A stretch of DNA of 64,000 bases from Planctomycetota bacterium. Its GTDB lineage: Bacteria; Planctomycetota; PUPC01; JACPCR01. Where the stretch lies: assembly GCA_016179685.1 (NCBI GenBank), contig JACPCR010000059.1, positions 1 through 64,000 of the forward strand, written 5' to 3'. The position numbers and the translations under genes are program-made. Of this stretch, positions 32,831-40,256 are shown piece after piece; within the stretch, counting starts at the first letter, position 1; each line of letters opens with the position of its first letter. The notes beneath the pieces were generated by a model that ran no database searches, was not told the origin of the DNA, and was given only the letters and a program-made list of their open reading frames with translations.

Positions 32831-33367
32831 CTACTTGCTGGGCGGTCCCTCGAAGGCATCGAGGTCATTTTCGGCATGAAGGACTCGGAGGCCGCGTTCG
32901 GGCGAGGCCTCGAGTTGAACGCGGGTGACGCCCGACTCGCGGGCCTCAGCGGGCCCGACCACCACCCAATCGATCGTCACCCAGAGCCGGGCCGCCACGC
33001 GTTCCGGGGGAATGTAGCCTAAATTCAGCCAGGTGTCACTCGAAGCCAAGCGGAACAATTCGCCCGCCTCCGCCCGGTAAAGGGGATCGGCCAGAAAGCG
33101 CCGAGGCGGCCTTGCCTGGAGACTCAGGGTCAGCCCGCCTCCTCCACGAACGGCCCGGAACACCACCGGCTCGCCTTCGGCGTCCAGGAGGCACACCCGC
33201 TGATCCTTGCGCCCGGAAGCAGGCGCGAGGCGGCACGAGGCGACGCCGACCATGAGGCTCACCGCCCCGAGTCCGAGGAGAATTCGGCGGCCACCTGGAG
33301 CGAGGCCCCGATAGGTGAGCCGATGCGTCGTCGAAGCGGGCGCTGAATGAGATGAACATAAGAGCAT
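32831..33367 (-). CDS. Putative lipoprotein of unknown function
   Basis: The 178-aa product has a basic N-terminus, a hydrophobic stretch 'ILLGLGAVSLMVGVASC' and a lipobox-like 'GVASC', followed by 'RLAPASGRKDQ'. This suggests an exported lipoprotein cleaved before the cysteine near residue 45. The mature part is beta-rich ('VCLLDAEGEPVVFRAVRGGGGLTLSLQARPP'). No family is recognised. The true start may be internal, since the first about 25 residues are atypical for a signal peptide. It is upstream of and co-directional with the nicotinamidase-like gene. Confidence 0.65.
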   Translation of the reverse strand: MLLCSSHSAPASTTHRLTYRGLAPGGRRILLGLGAVSLMVGVASCRLAPASGRKDQRVCLLDAEGEPVVFRAVRGGGGLTLSLQARPPRRFLADPLYRAEAGELFRLASSDTWLNLGYIPPERVAARLWVTIDWVVVGPAEARESGVTRVQLEASPERGLRVLHAENDLDAFEGPPSK

Positions 33368-33817
33368 CAGTACACACGCCTACAAGTTCGCCGCCGGGTT
33401 TCACTCATCCCGGCCCTCTCCCAGGGCTGCCACTTGCACAAGTTGACTGACGCTTGCCCAGTCAAATATTAAGTTCTTATTTATCAGATACTTATGAATC
33501 GAGAGTTGAGAGCAACGACCTGGCGAGCAAGACTGCAACTCTTCAGCATCCCCTTCTTCCTACGGGAGAGGACCGGGGTGAGGGTCACAGGCGCTAGAAA
33601 CCTGTGACGAACGTATGAACCGATGCACTCAGCGCATCGTCCTGGCCTGCCACCATGGTGTCAACGGCTTCCCTACCCGCAGTTTTCCAATTCCCCATAG
33701 TTTAGCATTCCAGGGTGCTGCGGGCTTCAACCGCTGAAAGATTGGGAGTTGCGGCTCGGGATACCCATGCTATCCTGGTTTTTTTAAGGAGTCCCGCGTG
33801 ACTGCAAAGGAACAAGC
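33368..33817. other. Divergent gene-free region
   Basis: The 450-bp gap separates the lipoprotein gene from a divergent oxidoreductase gene. It has lower-GC sequence at 33460-33500 (AAATATTAAGTTCTTATTTATC), which may hold promoters, and a T run with AAGGA before the oxidoreductase ATG. Nothing else is recognised. Confidence 0.5.
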
Positions 33818-34879
33818 ATGCCGAAGATGAAGCCGATCCGGATAGGGGTTCTCGGGCTGGGCCGTGCGGGCTGGAACATCCACGTTGCGCGGATGCGCGG
33901 GCATCCTGAGTTTCAGATTGCCGCGGTAACGGACCTCGAGCCGGCGCGTCTCGACGAGGCCCGCCGCGAATTCCAGTGTGAGACGTACACGGATTCGAAC
34001 AGCTTGCTGCGGCACGCCGACGTGGAGTGCGTGGTCGTGGCGACGCAGTCGCATACGCACGCGCCGCTCTCCATCGCCGCGCTGAGGTCGGGCCGGCACG
34101 TCATCGTGGAGAAGCCGATGGCGATGAACACCCGAGAATCCGCCCGGATGATCGAGGCCGCGCGCCGGGCGCGCCGGAAGCTCTTCGTCCACCAGAACTA
34201 CCGCTACCATCCGGAGATTCAGCACGTCCTCAAGGTCATCCGAGAGAAGACGGTCGGGGAGGTCTTCGAAATCCGCATCCGCACGCTGGGTTTTGCGCGG
34301 CGCAACGACTGGCAGACCCTGAGGAAGTATGGCGGCGGCCTGTTGAACAACAACGGGCCGCATTTTCTGGACGCTGCGCTTCAGATGCTCGGTTCGCCCG
34401 TCGAGCGGCTTTTCAGCGACCTCCAGCTCATCTCGGACGCGGGCGACGCCGAAGACCACGTCAAGCTGGTGTTCCGGGGCAAGAACGGCCGCGTGGTCGA
34501 CATGGAACTTTCAACATCCTGCGCTTTGCCTGAGCCCAACTGGACGGTGCTGGGGTCCTGCGGCACGCTCGCTTCGGATGGCAAGACCAGCAGGGTGCGG
34601 CGTTTCAATCCCCGGAAAGTGAAGAAGCTGAAGGTGGTCGAGACGCCCCCCGCGGGCCGGCGATACGGGAACGACGACAAGCTGCCCTGGGAGGAATTCG
34701 AGATGCCGTCCTCACACCTGTGCGGCCACGACTTCTATGACAACGTCTATGCGGTGCTGAGGAAGGGCGGCAAGCAGGAAATTCTCCCCGAACAGGTCCA
34801 TGAGGTGATCCGCATCATCGAATGGGCCCGAAAAGACACGGGCTTCGAAAACCTCCCGCCGTCCCGGCGGGCCTATTAG
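33818..34879 (+). CDS. Gfo/Idh/MocA family oxidoreductase 1
   Basis: The 353-aa protein has the NAD(P)-binding 'RIGVLGLGRAGWNIHVARM', 'VVVATQSHTHAPLSIAALRSGRHVIVEKPMAMN' with the family's EKP motif, and the C-terminal alpha/beta domain with 'NYRYHPEIQHVL' and 'GGGLLNNNGPHFLDAALQMLG'. The H in 'GPHFLD' sits where the catalytic His is found. Members oxidise sugars, inositols or related polyols; the substrate here is unknown. AAGGA lies about 8 bases upstream of the ATG. It stands as a single gene. Confidence 0.9.
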   Translation: MPKMKPIRIGVLGLGRAGWNIHVARMRGHPEFQIAAVTDLEPARLDEARREFQCETYTDSNSLLRHADVECVVVATQSHTHAPLSIAALRSGRHVIVEKPMAMNTRESARMIEAARRARRKLFVHQNYRYHPEIQHVLKVIREKTVGEVFEIRIRTLGFARRNDWQTLRKYGGGLLNNNGPHFLDAALQMLGSPVERLFSDLQLISDAGDAEDHVKLVFRGKNGRVVDMELSTSCALPEPNWTVLGSCGTLASDGKTSRVRRFNPRKVKKLKVVETPPAGRRYGNDDKLPWEEFEMPSSHLCGHDFYDNVYAVLRKGGKQEILPEQVHEVIRIIEWARKDTGFENLPPSRRAY

Positions 34880-34893
34880 AGTCTCAGGGCGTC

Positions 34894-34940
34894 ACTTCTC
34901 CGCACCCCGCGCCCACGACGTGGGCACCCGGCGGAGAAGT
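34894..34940. repeat. Dispersed hairpin family D, copy 1
   Basis: ACTTCTCCGC ... GCGCCCAC pairs with GTGGGC ... GCGGAGAAGT around a short loop, with small internal mismatches. A second copy with the same outer arms but a different centre lies at 36826-36867. This copy is 15 bp after the oxidoreductase stop and may end transcription of both converging genes. Confidence 0.7.
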
Positions 34941-35013
34941 TGAAAGGTGTCGGGTGTCAGTTGAGTCCTGACCCGCCTCCCACTGGGACAAGTCTGGCGG
35001 GACGCCTTTCCCA

Positions 35014-35045
35014 GCCTTGTTGGGCTGCGGGCTTCGCCCGCCTTC
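35014..35045 (+). repeat. Dispersed repeat family C, copy 2
   Basis: CCTTGTTGGGCTGCGGGC followed by TTCGCCCGCC matches the copy at 17272. A family-B motif (GGTGTCGGGTGTCAG) lies upstream at 34946-34960. Confidence 0.6.
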
Positions 35046-35050
35046 ATTTT

Positions 35051-35086
35051 CCGGTGACAGGAGTACTCCCGCATTTCTGTTACCGG
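35051..35086. terminator. Hairpin at the 3' end of queE
   Basis: CCGGTGACAG pairs with CTGTTACCGG (one mismatch) across a 16-nt loop, 4 bp after the queE stop. There is no T tract, so terminator function is a guess based on position. Confidence 0.35.
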
Positions 35087-35090
35087 GAAA

Positions 35091-35840
35091 CTACGTCCCG
35101 GGCCGCAGGCCGAACATCTCGATGTGCAGGCGGGGACAGAATCGGAAGCCCTTCGACAGGCAGAGGGGATGCAGCCATGCCGAGCGCGCTTCAAGCTCTT
35201 CTCGGGCCGTCCCCTGCGGCATGAGCAGGACTTTTTCACGCGGGACCCCAGCGTCCAGGTCCCGCAGAATCCCCTCCACCTCCTCGATATCGCCGGGTGC
35301 GTCGATCACAAACTTGAGTTGGTACTCATGGGCGCGGAGGAGCGACCTCAAGACCGGCAGTTGAAGTCGCCGCTTCTCGTGCATCTCGGCCTCCCGGCCC
35401 CCCTCCACGTCCCGCGGCGTTGAATGCGCCAGCTTCGGACTCAGGGAAAGCAGGTCGCAGCGGATCGACTGGAACTCGGTGCCCGCAGTCTCCACGGTCA
35501 CGTGATAGCCCGCCGCCGCCAGGGTCTCCGTTAGAAGGGCAAGATTCTTGAAGAGGAAGGGCTCGCCTCCGGTGACCACGGCGTATCGAGTGGGGTACGT
35601 GCCCAGCCGGTCCAGAATCTCCGCCAGCGACCAGGTCCGACCGGAGGGGGACCAGGAGGTACCGGGGGTGTCACACCACCGGCAGCGCAGGTTGCACCCG
35701 CAATAGCGGATGAACGCGGACGGGGCGCCGGCCAGCATGCCTTCGCCCTGGATGGAGTAAAAGACCTCCGAGAGAATGAAGGCTTCGCGGGAGGATATGG
35801 GCAGCGTCAGGCTCGTGGGTCGGGTCTCGTGGGTCATCAT
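35091..35840 (-). CDS. queE: 7-carboxy-7-deazaguanine synthase
   Basis: QueE is the radical SAM enzyme that ring-contracts 6-carboxytetrahydropterin on the way to queuosine. The 249-aa protein has the N-terminal 'EVFYSIQGEGMLAGAPSAFIRYCGCNLRCRWCDTPG', with the CxxxCxxC cluster ligands and the QGEG substrate motif. 'AVVTGGEPFLFKN' is the SAM-binding GGEP, followed by 'VTVETAGT' and 'QLKFVID'. It is alone here; queC, queD and queF are not in the window. The second ATG or a few downstream residues could also be the start. Confidence 0.93.
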   Translation of the reverse strand: MMTHETRPTSLTLPISSREAFILSEVFYSIQGEGMLAGAPSAFIRYCGCNLRCRWCDTPGTSWSPSGRTWSLAEILDRLGTYPTRYAVVTGGEPFLFKNLALLTETLAAAGYHVTVETAGTEFQSIRCDLLSLSPKLAHSTPRDVEGGREAEMHEKRRLQLPVLRSLLRAHEYQLKFVIDAPGDIEEVEGILRDLDAGVPREKVLLMPQGTAREELEARSAWLHPLCLSKGFRFCPRLHIEMFGLRPGT

Positions 35841-35924
35841 GGGACAAGTTAGCGAAGCGCTTGCCGTATCCTGTTTCGGCTGTGGCCGATCGAGCCCTGC
35901 GACTCGGTTGGAGGCGGCGCTTCG

Positions 35925-36509
35925 CTAATGGGCGATCCAATGGAACAGAAGGCCTTTCCAGTGGCTTTCTTCGTGGACCAGGTGCAACGGGGAATCCAGG
36001 AGAAGCTGGCGAGTATCCTGATTGAGGCGACAACCGGCGAAGAGGTGGCCCCAGAGCGGGGCCAACCGGTCCTGGGTCCAAGCCCCGAGTCCGTGAGGCC
36101 AGCGGACGTGCTCGATCAGATAGACGCGCCCACCGGGCTTCAGCACCCGGCTCATCTCCCTGAGGACTAACGCCGGGTCTTGCACGGTGCAGAGGACGAG
36201 GGTGGCGACGACGGCATCGAAGGCGGCATCTTGGAAAGGCATCGCCTCCCCGCGGCCCAAGAGAAACTGGACGGGGAAGGCGCCGGCGGGCCGGCGCTTG
36301 CGGGCCTTCTTGAGCACCTCCATCGCCGGATCGAGTCCGCAGAGGCTTTTCAGGCCGGCATAATACGGCAAGTTACGGCCCGTGCCGATGCCGACCTCGA
36401 GCGTCCGGCCCCTGGCCGCGCGAAGGACCTCCCGGCGCAGCCGGGCGAGCCCGACCCGATCCAGGGGGGCCATCACGGGGTCGTAGACGGCGTGGAAAAG
36501 ACGGCCCAT
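35925..36509 (-). CDS. Class I SAM-dependent methyltransferase (type 11)
   Basis: The 194-aa protein starts 'MGRLFHAVYDPVMAPLDRVGL' and has a UbiE-like core: 'RTLEVGIGTGRNLPYYAGLKSLCGLDPAMEVLKKARKR', 'LGRGEAMPFQDAAFDAVVATLVLCTVQDP' and 'EMSRVLKPGGRVYLIEHVR'. The 'SRVLKPGGR' strand and the C-terminal 'GCRLNQDT' recall METTL7/phospholipid-type methyltransferases. The substrate is unknown. The start ATG overlaps the stop of the upstream zinc-ribbon gene as TGATG, so the two are translationally coupled. The longer frame to 36566 is a shadow. Confidence 0.85.
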   Translation of the reverse strand: MGRLFHAVYDPVMAPLDRVGLARLRREVLRAARGRTLEVGIGTGRNLPYYAGLKSLCGLDPAMEVLKKARKRRPAGAFPVQFLLGRGEAMPFQDAAFDAVVATLVLCTVQDPALVLREMSRVLKPGGRVYLIEHVRWPHGLGAWTQDRLAPLWGHLFAGCRLNQDTRQLLLDSPLHLVHEESHWKGLLFHWIAH

Positions 36510-36661
36510 CAGAATTCGGAGCAGTTCATGACCAGGTTTCCACACTGCTTGCAGATCATCTTGCATTTCTCAGCAGCCAGCCGTGCGCCGCACGCGGGGC
36601 AAGTGGTCTCCACCAGGAACGCGTCCGAAGGCCTTTCGGGAACGTGCCGTCTCAACGGCAT
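36509..36661 (-). CDS. Tiny zinc-ribbon protein coupled to a methyltransferase
   Basis: The about 50-aa product carries two CxxC knuckles, 'TTCPACGARLAAEKCKMICKQCGNLVMNCSEF', forming a single zinc ribbon that takes up nearly the whole protein. Its TGA overlaps the methyltransferase ATG at 36507-36511. The start is uncertain: ATG at 36661 with GGGGGCGGG upstream, or an upstream ATG at 36736. The family is not recognised. Coupling suggests the ribbon may act together with the methyltransferase; this is inference. Confidence 0.7.
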   Translation of the reverse strand: MPLRRHVPERPSDAFLVETTCPACGARLAAEKCKMICKQCGNLVMNCSEF

Positions 36662-36758
36662 CAGGGTCCCGCCCCCGATTCGGGTATTGCGGGTCGGTAG
36701 CCCTGAAACGGGGTCAGAAGAAGGTGGGCGCATCATCTATCTCTCTTGAAGTACTCAC

Positions 36759-36785
36759 GCGGGTGATGCCCGCAACCCGACAAGG
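36759..36785 (-). repeat. Dispersed repeat family C, copy 3
   Basis: On the minus strand it reads CCTTGTCGGGTTGCGGGCAT followed by CACCCGC. It is closer to copy 1 than to copy 2. Confidence 0.6.
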
Positions 36786-36825
36786 CTCGTCATGGTGGCC
36801 CGCCGGAGGCGGGCCACCTTCCAGC

Positions 36826-36867
36826 ATCTCCGCGCCGCGCCCGCCTGGGCGCGCACCCGGCGGAGAA
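36826..36867. repeat. Dispersed hairpin family D, copy 2
   Basis: TCTCCGCGCCGCGCCC pairs with GGGCGCGCACCCGGCGGAGA around GCCT, with a small bulge. The outer TCTCCGC/GCGGAGA arms equal those of copy 1 at 34894, while the inner sequence differs. Confidence 0.7.
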
Positions 36868-37032
36868 ATTTCAAGCTTAGACTTTAACACACTCTTTGAT
36901 GCGGCCGCAACGAACTGCAGCGCCGAGTACTTGCCCTTGCCACCTTCCCTTCGATATCATAGGGTTTGTTGAACGCCGATGCCGTCGTGCCGCGACCAAG
37001 GCCATCTTCACTCCCTCTGAGGATATGCCCCC

Positions 37033-38016
37033 ATGTCCGGTAGTCTTCGCTCCCAGGTGCAGGTGGCCCTCATCGGCTGCGGAAACCTGGGCAAGATTCA
37101 TGCAGGCTGTCTCGCCCACATTCCCCAGGCCAGGCTGCGGGCCTACGCGGACGTGCTTCCCGGGTCCGCGGATCGCTTCCTCCAGTCCTTCGGAGGCGAC
37201 TACGCCACGGCCGACGTGGAGCGGGTCCTTTCCGATCCCGCCGTCGACGCGGTCTATATTTGCACCCGTCACGATTCCCATGCGCCGCTGGCGATCCGGG
37301 CGGCCCAGGCGCGCAAGCATGTCCTGATCGAGAAGCCGATGGCGCTCACCCGGTCCGAGTGCGACGCCGTGGTCACCGCCGTCCGCGAGGCGGGTGTGCA
37401 CCTCATGCCCGCTTTCAAGATGCGGTACTACCCTTTGTCGCAGAAGGCCCGTGAGTTCATCCCGAAGCCCGAGGTGCTCTTCGGCCAGATCATCAAGCAG
37501 CCGTGGTCCGACACGCGGTGGGACCAGGCGCCGGAGCAGGGCGGAGGCAACGTCCTGAGTCAGGGCTGTCACGGGGCGGATTTGATTCGCTTCTTCGCCG
37601 AGAGCGAGGTGGTGCACGTCCATGCCGTCGGCGGCACCCATACGCATCCGGGCCATTCCTTCCCGGACCAGTGCATGGCGTCTCTCCGCCTCGCCGACGG
37701 CCGCGGCGCCCTCTGGGTCCAGGGCGATGCGGGAGCAGCCTCCATGACCAGCGCCTTCTTCTTCCAGCTCTTCGCCTCCGGCCGAAGCGTCCAGCTCTGG
37801 GACCGGCTCACCAAGGCCACGTTCACGGACCGCGGCCGCGTGTGGACTGAGGAGCGGCCCGAGGAAGAGGGTTTCCAGCTCGAGAACATCGAATTCATCA
37901 GCGCCCTGCTCGAAGGACGGGCACCGACCACGGACGTGCACGATGGGGCCATGGCGACGCGCATTCCCCTCGCCGCCATCGAGTCCATCCGGACCGGCCA
38001 GGTGCTGCCGCCTTAG
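37033..38016 (+). CDS. Gfo/Idh/MocA family oxidoreductase 2
   Basis: The 327-aa protein has 'VQVALIGCGNLGKIHAGCLAHI' for NAD(P), 'VYICTRHDSHAPLAIRAAQARKHVLIEKPMALT' with EKP, and the C-terminal domain 'PAFKMRYYPLSQKAREFI ... GGGNVLSQGCHGADLIRFF'. The conserved His is in 'QGCHGADL'. The substrate is unknown. It precedes a third, co-directional paralogue by about 200 bp, so the two may share a pathway. GAGGA lies about 10 bases before the ATG. Confidence 0.9.
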   Translation: MSGSLRSQVQVALIGCGNLGKIHAGCLAHIPQARLRAYADVLPGSADRFLQSFGGDYATADVERVLSDPAVDAVYICTRHDSHAPLAIRAAQARKHVLIEKPMALTRSECDAVVTAVREAGVHLMPAFKMRYYPLSQKAREFIPKPEVLFGQIIKQPWSDTRWDQAPEQGGGNVLSQGCHGADLIRFFAESEVVHVHAVGGTHTHPGHSFPDQCMASLRLADGRGALWVQGDAGAASMTSAFFFQLFASGRSVQLWDRLTKATFTDRGRVWTEERPEEEGFQLENIEFISALLEGRAPTTDVHDGAMATRIPLAAIESIRTGQVLPP

Positions 38017-38161
38017 CACTCGCGTTGGGGGGTGCGGGGCACTTCTTAACAGGGGTACGAGCCGGAAACCCCAGCGAAATTCAAAGGTCATTCCTGTTTA
38101 ACCCCTTTTGATTGACCACTTATGGAATATCGGGTTTTCCTATTTCCCTGGGGTTTCCTAT

Positions 38162-38207
38162 AGTAGACGAGTTCGCAGGTGCGGGTGCACTTGCGAACTC
38201 GTCTACT
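38162..38207. repeat. 46-bp hairpin repeat, copy 6 (leader of oxidoreductase 3)
   Basis: The 21-nt arms AGTAGACGAGTTCGCAGGTGC type pair with one mismatch around GGGT. The ribosome binding site GGAGGGA of the next gene begins 3 bp after the hairpin, and its ATG is 12 bp away. This is the cleanest member of the main arm type. A decayed half-copy of the arm type found at 6387 lies upstream near 38036-38066. Confidence 0.88.
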
Positions 38208-38218
38208 CGGAGGGACGC

Positions 38219-39232
38219 ATGCCCGCGAAAATCCGGGTCGCTGCCGTAGACTTCAGCCATGGCCATATGTACGGCCTCCTCAGCCTGCTCAAGCAGAGCC
38301 CGGATGCGGAATTCGTGGGGGCCTGGATCGGAAACATCCCGCTGAGCCGGATGAACCAGGCCGTCAAGGCCGTGGGTCAGGACCGCATCTTCGAGAGCCG
38401 GGAGCAGCTTTACCGGAAGGCCAGGCCCCAGGCTGTTCTCTGCTGTTCCCCCAATGCGCAGCACGCCGAGGACGTTCAGGAGTTTGCCCGCCGCGGCCTC
38501 CACGTCCTCATCGAGAAACCCATGGCCGCCACGCTGGGCCAGGCCGACGAGATGGTCGCTGCCGCCGAGAAGGCCGGTATCCGACTCCTGATCAACTGGC
38601 CATCCATGTGGAGCGGGTGTGTGCACAAGGCGCGGCAGCTCCTTCAGGACGGGGCGATCGGCCGCATCGTGCGCGCTCACTTCCGAGGCGGCCACATGGG
38701 GCCAGGCTCCGAAGAATGGTTCTGGCGGAAAGAGACGGGCGGCGGCATCCTGCTGGACTATTGCAGCTACGGGGCCACTTTCCTCCGCTACGCCCTTGGC
38801 GAACGCGCCCGGTCCGTCCTCGCCTGGGAATGGAAGGCCCGGCCTGACCGCGAGGTGGCCGACAATGCCGTCCTCGTCGCCCAGTACCCGTCCACTCTGG
38901 CCGTCATCGAAGGTTCCTGGACCCTGAACGGCCGGGACCCTCTTTTGGGCGTCGTCTTCAACGGCATGGAGGGCATTCTCCAGACTGATTTTTACGGCGA
39001 CGGTCCCGTCCGCATCCTGACCACCTCGAAGCCGGAAGGCATTCTGGTCCCGCCGGAGCCGCGTCCTGCGGGCCAGCGCAATCCCATCGAGTATTTCCTT
39101 CACCTCATTCGGAAAGAGGCGGAGGCGCAAGCTTGGTGCGATCCCCGGCTCTGCCGCGACGCGCAGGAAACCCTTCAGGCCGGCATCGATTCGGTCCTGA
39201 CCGGCCAGCGAGTGGAATTGGTGAAAAATTGA
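38219..39232 (+). CDS. Gfo/Idh/MocA family oxidoreductase 3
   Basis: The 337-aa protein has 'IRVAAVDFSHGHMYGLLSLLKQ', an atypical nucleotide loop lacking GxGxxG (FSHGH instead). It retains 'AVLCCSPNAQHAEDVQEFARRGLHVLIEKPMAATL' with the EKP motif and 'GGHMGPGSEEWFWRKETGGGILLDYCSYGATFLRYALG'. The altered loop suggests weaker or different cofactor binding. The ATG at 38219 has GGAGGGA upstream, and the longer frame reads through hairpin copy 6, so it is rejected. It lies downstream of oxidoreductase 2 on the same strand. Confidence 0.87.
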   Translation: MPAKIRVAAVDFSHGHMYGLLSLLKQSPDAEFVGAWIGNIPLSRMNQAVKAVGQDRIFESREQLYRKARPQAVLCCSPNAQHAEDVQEFARRGLHVLIEKPMAATLGQADEMVAAAEKAGIRLLINWPSMWSGCVHKARQLLQDGAIGRIVRAHFRGGHMGPGSEEWFWRKETGGGILLDYCSYGATFLRYALGERARSVLAWEWKARPDREVADNAVLVAQYPSTLAVIEGSWTLNGRDPLLGVVFNGMEGILQTDFYGDGPVRILTTSKPEGILVPPEPRPAGQRNPIEYFLHLIRKEAEAQAWCDPRLCRDAQETLQAGIDSVLTGQRVELVKN

Positions 39233-39277
39233 ATATGTGGCCAATAACAGGAACCCATGACCCAGAGGAGACGAGCC

Positions 39278-40225
39278 ATGCTATCGATTAGGAAGAGGGG
39301 AGGTGTGGGCAAGATGTGTGAAGTCATTGCAGGTCGCTGGGCCAGCCGGGCCGTTCTCGGATTGTTGTTCCTGGCCGCGGAGACGGCTCCCCTGTGGGCC
39401 GAGAAGGTCGTTCTCAAGGCAGGAACGAGCATCCCTGTGGAAATCGTGGAAAACCTGAATTCCAAGCTGAATTCACCGGGAGAAACCGTCCACCTGCGCG
39501 TGATCGAGGACGTGAGAGTCGGACAGGCATTGGTGATTCCGAAGGGCTTCCCCGCCACCGGCAAGGTCGGCGAGACCAAGGCGAGCCAGAGCGTGGGCCG
39601 GGGCGGCGAGATCGAATTCTACGTGACGCATGTGAAGGCCATCGATGGGCAACAGGTCGCCACGGACAAGGACAATCTGGGGTCGGAGGGCCGGCAGCGG
39701 ACGGGGGCGACCGTTGGTTACACGTTGCTCCTGGGCATCCCGGGTCTGCTGGCCAAGGGCCGTCAAGGCTTCGTTCTCCGCGGCACCCAGTACGATGTGG
39801 CCGTGAAACAGGACACGGAGGTCGATTTGGACCGCCCCGTGTCGGAAACACCGTTGAAGGCGGCGGATTACTCGGTTACCGGCAAGTTCACGGACAAGCA
39901 GGTCGTCAAGTTCGCCAAGGGCAAGTCCAAGGAGGAGCTGGAGGCCAAGATCATGCTGTCACCCGAGGTCCAAGGACAGGTCCAGGGTCTGCCGGGATGC
40001 GTGGAGGTTCTGCAAGTGGGCGACTTTCTCCTGCCCAAGCCGCTACCCGCCTTGAAAGGAGGGATCGATGCGGGCAAGAACCTGCTCAAGCTCTCCTTTG
40101 ACTGGTGGGAGGTGATCCGTTACGGCACGCCGAATGCAACTCCGGTGACGGTACAGATCAAGCTGGCGTCGGGCAAGACGGCCCGGGCGGTATTGAACCT
40201 CGAGTCCGAGTGGAAACTGAAGTAG
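39278..40225 (+). CDS. Secreted protein of unknown function
   Basis: The 315-aa product has an N-terminal signal ('WASRAVLGLLFLAAETAPLWA'). A beta-rich segment follows, 'LKAGTSIPVEIVENLNSKLNSPGETVHLRVIEDVRVGQALVIPKGFPATGKVGETK', typical of exported proteins built on 'unfavourable-or-removable' barrel folds, and then 'IEFYVTHVKAIDGQQVAT'. The central region is basic and the C-terminus resembles a small beta domain. No enzyme family is recognised. GAGGAGACG lies before the ATG at 39278 and decides the start over one 21 bases upstream. The start of the exported region is clear, the function is not. Confidence 0.75.
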   Translation: MLSIRKRGGVGKMCEVIAGRWASRAVLGLLFLAAETAPLWAEKVVLKAGTSIPVEIVENLNSKLNSPGETVHLRVIEDVRVGQALVIPKGFPATGKVGETKASQSVGRGGEIEFYVTHVKAIDGQQVATDKDNLGSEGRQRTGATVGYTLLLGIPGLLAKGRQGFVLRGTQYDVAVKQDTEVDLDRPVSETPLKAADYSVTGKFTDKQVVKFAKGKSKEELEAKIMLSPEVQGQVQGLPGCVEVLQVGDFLLPKPLPALKGGIDAGKNLLKLSFDWWEVIRYGTPNATPVTVQIKLASGKTARAVLNLESEWKLK

Positions 40226-40256
40226 GTGGCCAGCAACCGCGGCGGACAGGAGACAG

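Larger units (their letters stand above)
36662..37032. other. Intergenic region with three hairpin repeats
   Basis: This gap between divergent genes contains a family-C repeat (36759-36785, minus), a perfect hairpin GGTGGCCCGC/GCGGGCCACC (36794-36818) and a family-D hairpin (36826-36867). No gene is supported. Confidence 0.55.

Noticed and set aside
38014..38032. CIRCE-like half site TTAGCACTC at the end of oxidoreductase 2
   Set aside because: The other half (GAGTGCTAA) is absent at the right spacing, and the match includes the stop codon; judged chance.
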